DNA of 64,000 nt from Magnetococcus marinus MC-1 (GTDB taxonomy: Bacteria; Pseudomonadota; Magnetococcia; Magnetococcales; Magnetococcaceae). A model generated the notes under the pieces. The model made no database searches. It saw nothing but the letters and a program-made list of their open reading frames with translations, and had not been told where the DNA came from. Position 1 is the stretch's first letter. Every line of letters begins with the position of its first letter. This document shows positions 44,931 to 54,463 of this stretch, piece after piece. A program made the translations under genes and the position numbers. Location: NCBI RefSeq assembly GCF_000014865.1, contig NC_008576.1:4369001-4433000 (forward strand). The letters are read 5' to 3'.

Positions 44931-45338
44931 GTCGCCCCCTCCCACGGGGGCGTGGATTGAAACGAGGTTTGCATCGCTCAGGCATGCACCGCTTAAGTCG
45001 CCCCCTCCCACGGGGGCGTGGATTGAAACCCAAGTTTTGCTTGTAGAGGCTCATTAAGATATCGTCGCCCCCTCCCACGGGGGCGTGGATTGAAACGCTA
45101 CAATGGTATCCGTTGTTTCGAAACATTACGGCGTCGCCCCCTCCCACGGGGGCGTGGATTGAAACAAGCTATACTGGTTAGATCCATCTAAAGTTGAAAA
45201 AGGTCGCCCCCTCCCACGGGGGCGTGGATTGAAACGGCGACTTCTAACCTATCTGTTAACGTTGCAGGTGGTCGCCCCCTCCCACGGGGGCGTGGATTGA
45301 AACAAGGCCGACACAGGAGCTATGAAATGAGCATTACC
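40516..45338 (+). repeat. other recurrent spacer families B-G
   Basis: B: 40924-40956 and 43144-43178 (same 5' end, 33 versus 35 nt). C: 40516-40550 and 43614-43648 (same target shifted by 1 nt). D: 44561-44595 and 45304-45338 (identical). E: 44696-44730 and 44831-44864 (35 versus 34 nt, containing the palindrome CCAGCCT-gattg-AGGCTGG). F: 40111-40143 and 41125-41157 (one mismatch, position 2). G: 42941-42974 and 43212-43245 (identical from position 6, different at 2-5). The range given spans all copies. Confidence 0.9.
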
Positions 45339-47655
45339 GTCGCCCCCTCCCACGGGGGCGTGGATTGAAACAAGGACCTGCTGCTGCCTCACCTGGCGCA
45401 ACAGGGTCGCCCCCTCCCACGGGGGCGTGGATTGAAACTACTTCAATGGATTCTTCGAAAGCGCTTTTCAGTTGTCGCCCCCTCCCACGGGGGCGTGGAT
45501 TGAAACCCTCGACAATGTTGCTCATAACGTTTGCAAAATGTCGCCCCCTCCCACGGGGGCGTGGATTGAAACGGTTTGCATCTTCAATTGTTGCATTTGC
45601 TGTTGCGTCGCCCCCTCCCACGGGGGCGTGGATTGAAACAGTGGCTGCGTTGGTGTGGTAAATGGCTACGGTCCGTCGCCCCCTCCCACGGGGGCGTGGA
45701 TTGAAACAACAAATCACGCACAAAACGTTGCACCTCGGATGTCGCCCCCTCCCACGGGGGCGTGGATTGAAACGTTGGTTGAACCATCCACGTGGGCCGC
45801 TCGCACCGTCGCCCCCTCCCACGGGGGCGTGGATTGAAACCCCTGCATCCTCAACCGGTGCAGGTTCGACAATAAGTCGCCCCCTCCCACGGGGGCGTGG
45901 ATTGAAACCCATCCCCTATCTATATCTCGCGTGCTCATCGTGTGTCGCCCCCTCCCACGGGGGCGTGGATTGAAACTGCCAACAAGAAAAAACCATCTTC
46001 TAGCAATATAGTCGCCCCCTCCCACGGGGGCGTGGATTGAAACCATGCTTTCGATGATCCTGCCAGCATCATCGATGCGTCGCCCCCTCCCACGGGGGCG
46101 TGGATTGAAACTTCGGTTATTGGATCTTCCGATCCAACAGCACGGTCGCCCCCTCCCACGGGGGCGTGGATTGAAACGTATTAAGGGCGAGATAATCGCA
46201 GAAAAATACCAAGTCGCCCCCTCCCACGGGGGCGTGGATTGAAACTACCGTTGGGTGAGGTTTTGTTAGCTATCGATACGTCGCCCCCTCCCACGGGGGC
46301 GTGGATTGAAACGAGGTTCTAGCATTGCCAGCGAAACGGCAACAGCGCGTCGCCCCCTCCCACGGGGGCGTGGATTGAAACTCACCCGGCAAGCCTGTTG
46401 CTGCTTATGCAATGGGTCGCCCCCTCCCACGGGGGCGTGGATTGAAACGCCGAGGTAGTTGTGACTACAAAATCAAAACGACCCGTCGCCCCCTCCCACG
46501 GGGGCGTGGATTGAAACAACCGTTGTAAAAGCAAACATCTTGTAAGCAATAGTCGCCCCCTCCCACGGGGGCGTGGATTGAAACATGGTCAGTCTCCTAG
46601 TGCGTTTTGTCTGTTTTGTCGCCCCCTCCCACGGGGGCGTGGATTGAAACTTTATGCCTGGCAGCATAGTGCTTATCACGTAGCGTCGCCCCCTCCCACG
46701 GGGGCGTGGATTGAAACGTGATGAATACTCAGACCGTGAGGATTGGAGCCGTCGCCCCCTCCCACGGGGGCGTGGATTGAAACATTAACATCTTTAACCG
46801 TGTCTAAAGATGTAGTGGTCGCCCCCTCCCACGGGGGCGTGGATTGAAACGTTCGCTACGTTTTTTAAACTTTCCGTCTCTGTCGTCGCCCCCTCCCACG
46901 GGGGCGTGGATTGAAACCCTATCCCGATTTTGGCCTTTTTTTAGCGTTTTGTCGCCCCCTCCCACGGGGGCGTGGATTGAAACAGCACCACAACCCCGCT
47001 TTTAAACGCCAAACCTGGTCGCCCCCTCCCACGGGGGCGTGGATTGAAACCACATCCACAGCCAAATCAAAGCGCCCTACAGACGTCGCCCCCTCCCACG
47101 GGGGCGTGGATTGAAACCCATTGCCATTCCACTGGACAACCCGTTGACCAAGTCGCCCCCTCCCACGGGGGCGTGGATTGAAACTACCGAAGATTTAGTT
47201 ATGCCGTTATAGCAAGACTTGTCGCCCCCTCCCACGGGGGCGTGGATTGAAACAGGTGGCTAGAGACACAAGGCCGACCAAGAGCCGGTCGCCCCCTCCC
47301 ACGGGGGCGTGGATTGAAACCCCACATAGAGTTTCGGTTAGCCTGTTGCTGATTGTCGCCCCCTCCCACGGGGGCGTGGATTGAAACCATTGTATCAACA
47401 GGCACCACAGTTAGGGCCTTTGTCGCCCCCTCCCACGGGGGCGTGGATTGAAACTTTTGGTGGAACTGGCGGTGTAAAAGGGCCAGTTGTCGCCCCCTCC
47501 CACGGGGGCGTGGATTGAAACAAGGTCTGCTTAAGGATTAATGCCATGACTGCTTGTCGCCCCCTCCCACGGGGGCGTGGATTGAAACATTTGTGCAATA
47601 AAGCACATCGGGAGCGGTGCATATCGCCCCCTCCCACGGAGGCAGAAACTGAAAT

Positions 47656-47908
47656 TTAATGCGTACGGCCTTTATGTACGAACCTTCATAAAAATAGCCA
47701 GGCTAAATTGTCTTTTCACATATGCCACTCACACGACTCAGTCTGCCTGTTTTTTTAAGCTCTGCACCCTGCTAACCTTACCTACCCATACCAAACCTTC
47801 ATCACTCAATGCAGCCCCAGCGCGCTAACGGCATATCCCCCCTCCCAACATGCCAAATGCGTTTCATGCTCGCGACCCCCAACCCCCTCACCAAAATCTC
47901 CCAATAAC
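47656..47908. other. array trailer and intergenic region
   Basis: This is 253 bp between the degenerate last repeat and the stop of the hybrid kinase gene. I see no gene, further repeat relic or clear terminator. Confidence 0.4.
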
Positions 47909-50671
47909 CTACTTTAACTGCGCCAATAAATGATGGTACGTCACCTTGGCTCGCTCAAACTCATACTCATCCAGCTCACTTTCCAACTGCGCCATCAAGG
48001 GTTGATACACTTGCCCCGCCGCCATGCCCCTAAGCTGCTTAACCCGGTCTAAAGCTTCTGCATCTCCATCCCTAATTAATGCACCAAGCGCCAATAAACC
48101 CTCCTCCAGCCCCGCTTGCTCAGCCCCACTGGGCAACGCCTGCACATTGGCCACCCCAACCATCGGTAGCAGAGCCACGTTGAGCCGCTCGGCCAGCTGT
48201 GAAAAATCTCCCAATAACTGCGGTAACCGCTCATACGCGCCTGCTTTTAAGGCCTCTTCTAACTGGGCTGCACTTTGACTAAGCGCCATGGCCCCAATGG
48301 TACCTGTAAGACCTTTATAGGTGTGCACCAACTGAATTGCCTGCGCAAAATGACGCGCGGCAAATAACCCCTGAATCTCCACCACCACATCCTTATAGCG
48401 CTCACCGATCTCCTTCAAAATTTTTACATAGAGCGCCTCATTACCCCCAACATGCACCAATCCCTTCTCCATATCCACACCATCAAGCCGTTCCGGCACT
48501 GCCCCCGCTCGCGGCGAAATCATGGCAGCACGCCCCACAGCTGCCGGCAATACGGGCGGTGGCAGCGGGGTCGTCACGCTACCATCCAATGGTGTCAACT
48601 CAATCGGCGGCAGCAAAATCCCCTTGTTCCCTGCCTCTACAACCCCATCCCCCTTAATCACATAACGACCTAAAGTTTCAAATAATAGTTTTGGTTGTAT
48701 CGGTTTTCCAATGTGATCGTTCATTCCCGCAGCCAAGCAACGTTCCCGATCACCCGCCATGGCGTTGGCAGTCATGGCAATAATCGGTAGATCGCTAAAC
48801 TGCGGCTGTTTACGGATCACTTGGGTTGCCTCATAGCCATCCATACCCGGCATCTGAATATCCATCAACACCGCGTCAAACCGTTCCCCAGATAACACCC
48901 GATCCACCGCCTGCTGGCCGCTATTGGCAACCACCACCGTAACCCCCTCCCCTTGCAACAACTCACAGGCCACCTGCTGATTGATCTCATTATCTTCCAC
49001 CAGCAATATTTGACAGCCAGACAACACCCGCTTTTCCCGCGTCCGATCCCTTCCCCCCGCATGTTGCTGGGCTTGTACGACATAACCTAGCACTTCTAAC
49101 ACACCCTCAAATAATATCGTCTGTGTAATCGGCTTGGTCACAAACAGCTCGACCAACTGCGCACCCGCCATCGCCACCACATCATCCCGTTCACTGGCAC
49201 CAACCAACACCATCTTCGGCAACGTGAGCTGGGGATAACAGCGGTTTATCTCACCCGCTAACGCTACCCCACCCTTACCCCCGAACCGCCCCGCCAAGAC
49301 CACCAAGCCATATGGCTCGCCCCTCGCAATGGCCTGACCCAGTGCCTCAATCACTTCCTCAACGGTAGCCAACGCCTCTACACAAAAGGAAAATATGGCT
49401 AAAGATTCCACCAAAATCTGCCGCACCACAGGGTTATCATCCACCACCAAAACCCGTAAACCTACCAAATGCATACTGGGCAAACGAAACCGACGCCGAT
49501 CCTGCCGCTGAGACACTAATTGCGCGGTAAAAGTAAACTGGCTCCCTCTCCCAGGCTGACTTTCAACCCAAATATCCCCATCCATCATGCCAACCAACCG
49601 CTTGCAAATACTTAAACCCAAACCACTACCACCATAGCGCCGGGTGGTCGAACTATCTGCTTGTGAAAACGCCTGAAACAGCCTGTCTATCTGCTGCTTC
49701 GTCATGCCAATTCCCGAATCCCTTACCTGAAACTGCACAACCACATGACTCTCGCAATCCAGCTCCGCAGTGATGGCCACCACAATGTTACCTTGCTCGG
49801 TAAACTTTACCGCATTGTTGACCAAGTTGATTAATATCTGCCCGAGCCGTAAAGGGTCCCCCACCAAATGAAGCGGAACCCCACGGTCTACCTGAAAACT
49901 GATCTCCAACCCCTTCTCTTCAACCTTCATTGAGACCAAATTGGCAACATTGCTCAGCACATCATCCAAGTAAAAGGCGACCGACTCCATACTCAGTTTA
50001 CCCGCCTCTATTTTAGAAAAATCAAGAATATCATTAATAATACCCAATAACAGTAGCGCCGAGTCATGAATTTTACCCACATAATCGCGCTGTTTAGCGT
50101 TGAGGTCCGTTTTTAACGCCAAATGAGACATACCAATAATGGCGTTCATGGGAGTACGAATCTCATGACTCATATTGGCTAAAAAATCACTCTTGGCACG
50201 ATTGGCTTGCTGCGCCTCATCCTTGGCACTATGCAGCTCACGTGCTTGATTGCGTAGCATCTGTTCCCGGCTTACTGTATTTGTAATATCATGAATTAAA
50301 ATGACACAATAACGCTCACCTGCCTCATTACGAATCGCCTTGATCTGCACCATCTGACTCATGCGCTGACCCAGCTCTTCATTTTTCGATGCGGTTTCTA
50401 ATGGAAACGGAGTGGGATTCAGACGGTGGGAGAGCATGGTCGGTAAACCCGTGCGCAGCGCACTGACCACCGCACGATCCAAACGGCTACCCTGAAGTTC
50501 CGGAAACACATCCAATAACTTGCTGCCCAGCACATGGGCCGCAAACATTTGTGAACCCCGCTCCATCCACGCATTCCAAAACACAATGGTTTGTTGCGGG
50601 TCCAGTATAATGGTGCCCAAACCATTAAGCTCTAGCGCTTGGCGCATCAAGGTATTCTCTAAATCATACAT
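47909..50671 (-). CDS. hybrid sensor histidine kinase, PAS-HisKA-HATPase-REC-REC-HPt
   Basis: The protein has 920 residues and no membrane helix, so it is cytoplasmic. A PAS domain covers residues 1-130. A HisKA domain contains [20 protein letters not shown], and the HATPase has NLVNNAVKF and [16 protein letters not shown]1 has lost its phosphoacceptor ([12 protein letters not shown] in place of the usual LLD-MPGMDG). REC2 is intact ([15 protein letters not shown]). The C-terminal HPt has [16 protein letters not shown] 50671 is preferred, with AAAGGGG about 6 bp upstream; GTG 50677 is possible. It follows a CheC-like gene by 11 bp and is probably co-transcribed. Confidence 0.9.
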   Translation of the reverse strand: MYDLENTLMRQALELNGLGTIILDPQQTIVFWNAWMERGSQMFAAHVLGSKLLDVFPELQGSRLDRAVVSALRTGLPTMLSHRLNPTPFPLETASKNEELGQRMSQMVQIKAIRNEAGERYCVILIHDITNTVSREQMLRNQARELHSAKDEAQQANRAKSDFLANMSHEIRTPMNAIIGMSHLALKTDLNAKQRDYVGKIHDSALLLLGIINDILDFSKIEAGKLSMESVAFYLDDVLSNVANLVSMKVEEKGLEISFQVDRGVPLHLVGDPLRLGQILINLVNNAVKFTEQGNIVVAITAELDCESHVVVQFQVRDSGIGMTKQQIDRLFQAFSQADSSTTRRYGGSGLGLSICKRLVGMMDGDIWVESQPGRGSQFTFTAQLVSQRQDRRRFRLPSMHLVGLRVLVVDDNPVVRQILVESLAIFSFCVEALATVEEVIEALGQAIARGEPYGLVVLAGRFGGKGGVALAGEINRCYPQLTLPKMVLVGASERDDVVAMAGAQLVELFVTKPITQTILFEGVLEVLGYVVQAQQHAGGRDRTREKRVLSGCQILLVEDNEINQQVACELLQGEGVTVVVANSGQQAVDRVLSGERFDAVLMDIQMPGMDGYEATQVIRKQPQFSDLPIIAMTANAMAGDRERCLAAGMNDHIGKPIQPKLLFETLGRYVIKGDGVVEAGNKGILLPPIELTPLDGSVTTPLPPPVLPAAVGRAAMISPRAGAVPERLDGVDMEKGLVHVGGNEALYVKILKEIGERYKDVVVEIQGLFAARHFAQAIQLVHTYKGLTGTIGAMALSQSAAQLEEALKAGAYERLPQLLGDFSQLAERLNVALLPMVGVANVQALPSGAEQAGLEEGLLALGALIRDGDAEALDRVKQLRGMAAGQVYQPLMAQLESELDEYEFERAKVTYHHLLAQLK

Positions 50672-50682
50672 ATACACCCCCT

Positions 50683-51360
50683 TTATAAGGCAGAGAGAAT
50701 CCTATCCAACTCTCTTCGTAACCGACGCATCGCTTGGGATGTAAAAAGCAGCACCACAAAACCACTGAGGGTATGCTGGGTTAAGGTATCATCTCCGGTT
50801 TTAAAATCCATCATCAATACAAATACAGGTTCCTCATTGCCCCCACTGTGCGCCATAAGAATCTGTTGTTGGGCGGTTAAATGAGAAGAGAGATCTAACA
50901 GAAAACGACTGGACCCCTTTAAAAATTCTGCCGCTTCAAACTCTAACTCCAGTGTCATCATCTGGGTAAAACTTTCCAGAAAGGCATTGATAATGACGTT
51001 GCCCACATCCTGAAGCGTCTCTTGTTCCAACTCTGTCAACACATCCAAGGGCATCTCCTCGCTAAGCAGGGTGCGCACCAGCTCCAACGAGTTTGCCCCT
51101 GGAAAGATCAACAAGGCGGTGCCTGACAGATCCCCATAAAAATTTTGGCGTACCGCTACCAATTTATCATCTTGGTCAGCGACCAACATGCGGGTAGCCT
51201 GCTCATAGGGCACCACCTTTAACAAGGGCAGCGAAAGTAATACCTCATTGTGTACCATCTCACTTAAAGAGTTGGCCGCCTTCCCCAAACCCATATTAAA
51301 AAACTCTTTAAGGGCATCTTCTTCTAACTCACTGAGGGTAAACATATACGATTCATTCAC
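50683..51360 (-). CDS. CheC-like protein
   Basis: The protein has 225 residues. Two CheC-type helices are visible: [20 protein letters not shown] and [17 protein letters not shown], each with the acidic/Asn pair of CheC/CheX/FliY phosphatases (the second uses Asp for Glu). It probably removes phosphate from a response regulator, most likely the REC2 domain of the kinase encoded just downstream. GTG 51360 is taken as the start because GGGAG lies 8 bp upstream; ATG 51345 has no ribosome binding site. Confidence 0.8.
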   Translation of the reverse strand: MNESYMFTLSELEEDALKEFFNMGLGKAANSLSEMVHNEVLLSLPLLKVVPYEQATRMLVADQDDKLVAVRQNFYGDLSGTALLIFPGANSLELVRTLLSEEMPLDVLTELEQETLQDVGNVIINAFLESFTQMMTLELEFEAAEFLKGSSRFLLDLSSHLTAQQQILMAHSGGNEEPVFVLMMDFKTGDDTLTQHTLSGFVVLLFTSQAMRRLRRELDRILSAL

Positions 51361-51814
51361 CTAGCAACTCCCACTGTCTGCTTGCCATCATTAGGAAACA
51401 GCTCTCTTCATCCCCAGCAAGGATACCCAGACCCATGCTCCTCTTATGAGCGGCCCGTCACGACTCTTTTTTTCTTGCCCTGCTGGCGCTACGATCATGC
51501 CTAAGCTACCCTTAAAAACGTTCTCAATGTTCAGCCATCACATTGTCATGGGCAGCTACAGAAACCCAAATGTTGCCAAATTGATAAGAGGGTTGGTCGC
51601 CATCCATGCCCGGCAATTTGAATCGCCATTTTCACGGTAAATGGATCTGGTATCGCACGATCCAGTAGGGTGGGATAAATAAATGAGGGGAGGCTTAACC
51701 ATCCTATCCAAGCAAGGCCGCTCCAAGTGCCTGCCATTGGCCGGGCGGTTGGCGGATCGGTCTCTATCTCAAGACCCCTTTGAGGAATCTATGGTGTCTG
51801 CATAAGCAGATCTA
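51361..51814. other. intergenic region
   Basis: This is 454 bp between minus-strand genes. No coding character, RNA fold or strong promoter is recognised. It should contain the promoter of the CheC-like gene and kinase. Confidence 0.35.
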
Positions 51815-52759
51815 CTATTCCAGATAGTGCAATTGGTTACGCCCGCTATTTTTGGCGTGATAGAGGGCTTGATCCGCGCGGGCCAAGAGTGTCGTGGGTA
51901 TATCTTCGCTACGGGGCACCATAGAGGCGATACCGACACTCACCGTGACATGGTTGGCCACGTTGGAGTGAGCATGGGCGATCCGCAACTCCTGCACCCC
52001 TTGCAGCACCCGATTGGCAACGGTCACAGCCCCCTCGCGGCTGGTTTCAGGCAACACACAGGCAAACTCTTCACCCCCATAACGGGCTGCCAGATCCATA
52101 GGTCTGGGCATGGCTTGAGAGATAGCGTACGCTACCTGTTTGAGGCATTGATCCCCTTGAGCGTGCCCATAGCAGTCGTTAAACCGTTTAAAATAGTCGA
52201 TGTCGAGCATGATTAATGAAAAATTGTGCTGATAACGCAGCGAACGGGACCACTCATAATCCACAAATTGATCAAAACGGCGACGGTTGGCAATACCGGT
52301 TAGACCATCCATAATGGCCAGTTGCTTAAGCATGTCACCATGGCGTTTTAGATCAATATGGGTCTTGATACGGGAACGCACCACCAGTGGATGAAAAGGC
52401 TTGCGGATATAATCCACCGCACCGACCTCAAACCCCTGTACCTCATCGTCATCCCCATGTCTGCTGGTGATAAAGATAACCGGCACATCGCGGGAGCGAG
52501 GATCTTCCTTTAACTGACGACACACCTCATAGCCATCCAGTTCGGGCATGCTAATATCCAGCAGAATCAGATCCGGCAATAAGCCCTTCTGTAACCGATT
52601 CTGCGCTTGGGCACCAGTTTTTGCAGCAATGATGCGATAGTCGGCCTTTAAGAGTGAAGTGAGAACATCAATGTTGATCTTCTCATCATCCACAATCATA
52701 ATAGTTGGCCGCTCTCCTTCGCCCGAAGGGCGTTTACCGTGATTCAAGGTACTCTCCAC
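51815..52759 (-). CDS. REC-GGDEF diguanylate cyclase (PleD/WspR type)
   Basis: The protein has 314 residues. The REC domain (residues 18-140) has DDEKINID and the phosphoacceptor in LILLDISMPELDGYE, with FITSRHGDDDE and the Lys in RKPFHPL. The GGDEF domain (from GLTGIANRRRFDQFV) has the intact active site RYGGEEFACVLP, so it should make c-di-GMP. No upstream RxxD inhibitory site is obvious. The start is GTG 52759, the first codon giving a full REC domain. Confidence 0.9.
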   Translation of the reverse strand: MESTLNHGKRPSGEGERPTIMIVDDEKINIDVLTSLLKADYRIIAAKTGAQAQNRLQKGLLPDLILLDISMPELDGYEVCRQLKEDPRSRDVPVIFITSRHGDDDEVQGFEVGAVDYIRKPFHPLVVRSRIKTHIDLKRHGDMLKQLAIMDGLTGIANRRRFDQFVDYEWSRSLRYQHNFSLIMLDIDYFKRFNDCYGHAQGDQCLKQVAYAISQAMPRPMDLAARYGGEEFACVLPETSREGAVTVANRVLQGVQELRIAHAHSNVANHVTVSVGIASMVPRSEDIPTTLLARADQALYHAKNSGRNQLHYLE

Positions 52760-53344
52760 TGCTTATGTGGATGGGGCGCAGGATGTTATGATAGGCCCAG
52801 ACCTATCGTCGTTCCAATAAAATGCTGCCTGGGTCGTTGGCTTAGTGCCGTCCCGGCCGTGCTACGCCACATGGGGCCACATGGGGTTAGGTTCACGCCT
52901 CGTACACCGCAGCACGCTGTCCGCTAACGGTTGCCAAATCGCAATATTTTCATATTAGGCGTATTTATTTGTTTATGTCCAGATTTCCCAAACCCCAGGT
53001 AGGTTGTTTTATGGTAACCTTGGACCCGCTCATGGTCGGTTTATCTCTCTCGGCTCGTCCCTCGTAGAGGTTTTTGGGAGATGTAGATCACCTAGACTTT
53101 ACGCCTGATCTATAGCATTCTGTAACCGTTGGTCATCAATGCTCAGATCGACTGTTTTAGGGCGGCCACCTAATCCGGATATTTCATAAATCCCTTCGAT
53201 GATCGCGTAGAAATTTGGATTTTAAAGATCAAGCGAGAGCGTCGAGGATTCATGAAATATCCGGGCTAACCCTTATGATGACCGAATCGGTTCATTTACG
53301 CTCTCTACTCACCATCAATGGTCTGTTTGACTCGGGTAAGCTCT
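52760..53344. other. divergent intergenic region with an inverted-repeat element
   Basis: About 585 bp lie between the cyclase and the HD-GYP gene. It contains a short tandem duplication (CCACATGGGG twice near 52868-52887) and the 90-bp inverted-repeat element at 53175-53264. I see no gene. Confidence 0.5.
53175..53264. repeat. 90-bp inverted-repeat element (MITE-like)
   Basis: The left arm CCGGATATTTCATAAATCC (53175-53193) and the right arm GGATTCATGAAATATCCGG (53246-53264) are inverted copies with one mismatch. The interior has no gene. A right-half copy lies at 11634-11679. Size and structure suggest a non-autonomous mobile element or a deleted IS. Confidence 0.65.
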
Positions 53345-54463
53345 ATGTCTGATCCTCACACACCCCACCGCACTTACCAATCCATTAGTGGCGATGTGGA
53401 AAAACAGCTCTTGGATCAACTGGCTGAACTCTCCGAGGGATCCCGATTAACCCCAATCAGTGAGCAATCTGAAGAAGCTTGGTGCAATGAAACCGTGCAA
53501 GCCTTTGAGCTCATGGCCGCCACGGAGCGCGAAATGGCTCTGCTGCTGGCTGATGTACAAGCCGGTGAGCCCGTCTCAACAGAGCCCTTGGACCTCTCAA
53601 TCGCTAAACTCAATGTCTCGCTGGCCACCGATCCCGAGGCCCTATTAAGCCTCTCACTGCTGCGTACCTTTGATGGCGAAGGGTTTGACCACACCATTAA
53701 CGTCTCTGTCTACATGATGGCGTTGGGGCGTGGACTGGAGCTGCCCGATCAACAGGTGATCCTCTTAGGCAAGGGCGGACTGCTGCACGATGTCGGCAAA
53801 GTGCGCCTTCCTCAATCCCTGATCAATAAAACCACCCCCTTGGATTTAAACGATCTTCGTTTTATCAAGGATCATGTCAGATTAACGCTGGACAGCCTCT
53901 CTCGTATGGAGGCTTTGCCACCAGAGATTATGCGCCTCGTTGCGGAACACCATGAGCGGCTGGATGGCAGTGGCTATCCCTCAGGCTTGAAGGGCGACCA
54001 AATTAGTCCCTATGGGCGCATAGCCGCCATCTGTGACTGTTTTGATGCCATGACCTCCAAACGTAGCTATCGTCGTGCCAAAACGGGTAAGCAGGTGCTG
54101 CGGGAGTTGGTGCAAGAGGGACGCGAACGAGGCACCTTGGATGTTAAAATGGTGGAGCTTTTTATCCGCGTGGTGGGCATCTATCCCGTTGGTAGCTTGG
54201 TGCGTCTGGCCGATGGCCATCTTGGGGTGGTGATGCGCAACAATCCCCGTGACCTGTTACACCCGACCATTAAGTTGGTCGCCAAAGGCGAAAACAACCT
54301 CATCATGACCCCGCAGCGGTTGGATTTGGCCCGTCACCGTGACGACGAAAAATTACGCATTGTCGGTACCGAATCCCCGGCCGCAACCCGTATTGATCCC
54401 TTGGCCTTTTTACCGGCAGCCCATCTTTTCGTACCTAATAAAACCGGCTATGGCTTGGCTTGA
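53345..54463 (+). CDS. HD-GYP domain c-di-GMP phosphodiesterase
   Basis: The protein has 372 residues. A 110-residue N-terminal region without recognised domain precedes the HD-GYP domain: HTINVSVYMMALGRG, LLHDVGKVRLP (HD) and AEHHERLDGSGYPSGLKG (GYP-like loop HERLDGSGYP). A C-terminal segment of about 80 residues (GSLVRLADGHLGVVMRNNP) is common in this family. It should hydrolyse c-di-GMP. ATG 53345 (MSDPHTPHR) is preferred to 53318. Its 3' end overlaps the convergent cyclase gene by 16 bp. Confidence 0.9.
   Translation: MSDPHTPHRTYQSISGDVEKQLLDQLAELSEGSRLTPISEQSEEAWCNETVQAFELMAATEREMALLLADVQAGEPVSTEPLDLSIAKLNVSLATDPEALLSLSLLRTFDGEGFDHTINVSVYMMALGRGLELPDQQVILLGKGGLLHDVGKVRLPQSLINKTTPLDLNDLRFIKDHVRLTLDSLSRMEALPPEIMRLVAEHHERLDGSGYPSGLKGDQISPYGRIAAICDCFDAMTSKRSYRRAKTGKQVLRELVQEGRERGTLDVKMVELFIRVVGIYPVGSLVRLADGHLGVVMRNNPRDLLHPTIKLVAKGENNLIMTPQRLDLARHRDDEKLRIVGTESPAATRIDPLAFLPAAHLFVPNKTGYGLA

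Larger units (their letters stand above)
38395..47655 (+). CRISPR. type I-C CRISPR array, 137 repeats plus one degenerate, 137 spacers
   Basis: The 33-bp repeat (first copy 38395-38427) consists of GT, a 7-bp stem CGCCCCC/GGGGGCG around loop TCCCAC, and the handle TGGATTGAAAC. I counted 137 copies by hand, all apparently identical. A degenerate terminal copy sits at 47623-47655 (changed at the stem and at the ends), which marks the trailer end and the oldest side. Spacers are 33-37 bp, mean about 34. The array runs away from the leader and cas2. At least seven spacer families recur (see repeat entries). Long open frames across the array are artefacts of the repeat. Confidence 0.99.

Noticed and set aside
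38303-47637. Many open frames across the CRISPR array encoding repeated Pro/Arg/Gly peptides on both strands
   Set aside because: They arise from translating the 33-bp repeat; spacer lengths vary and shift the frame. No ribosome binding sites or coding character.
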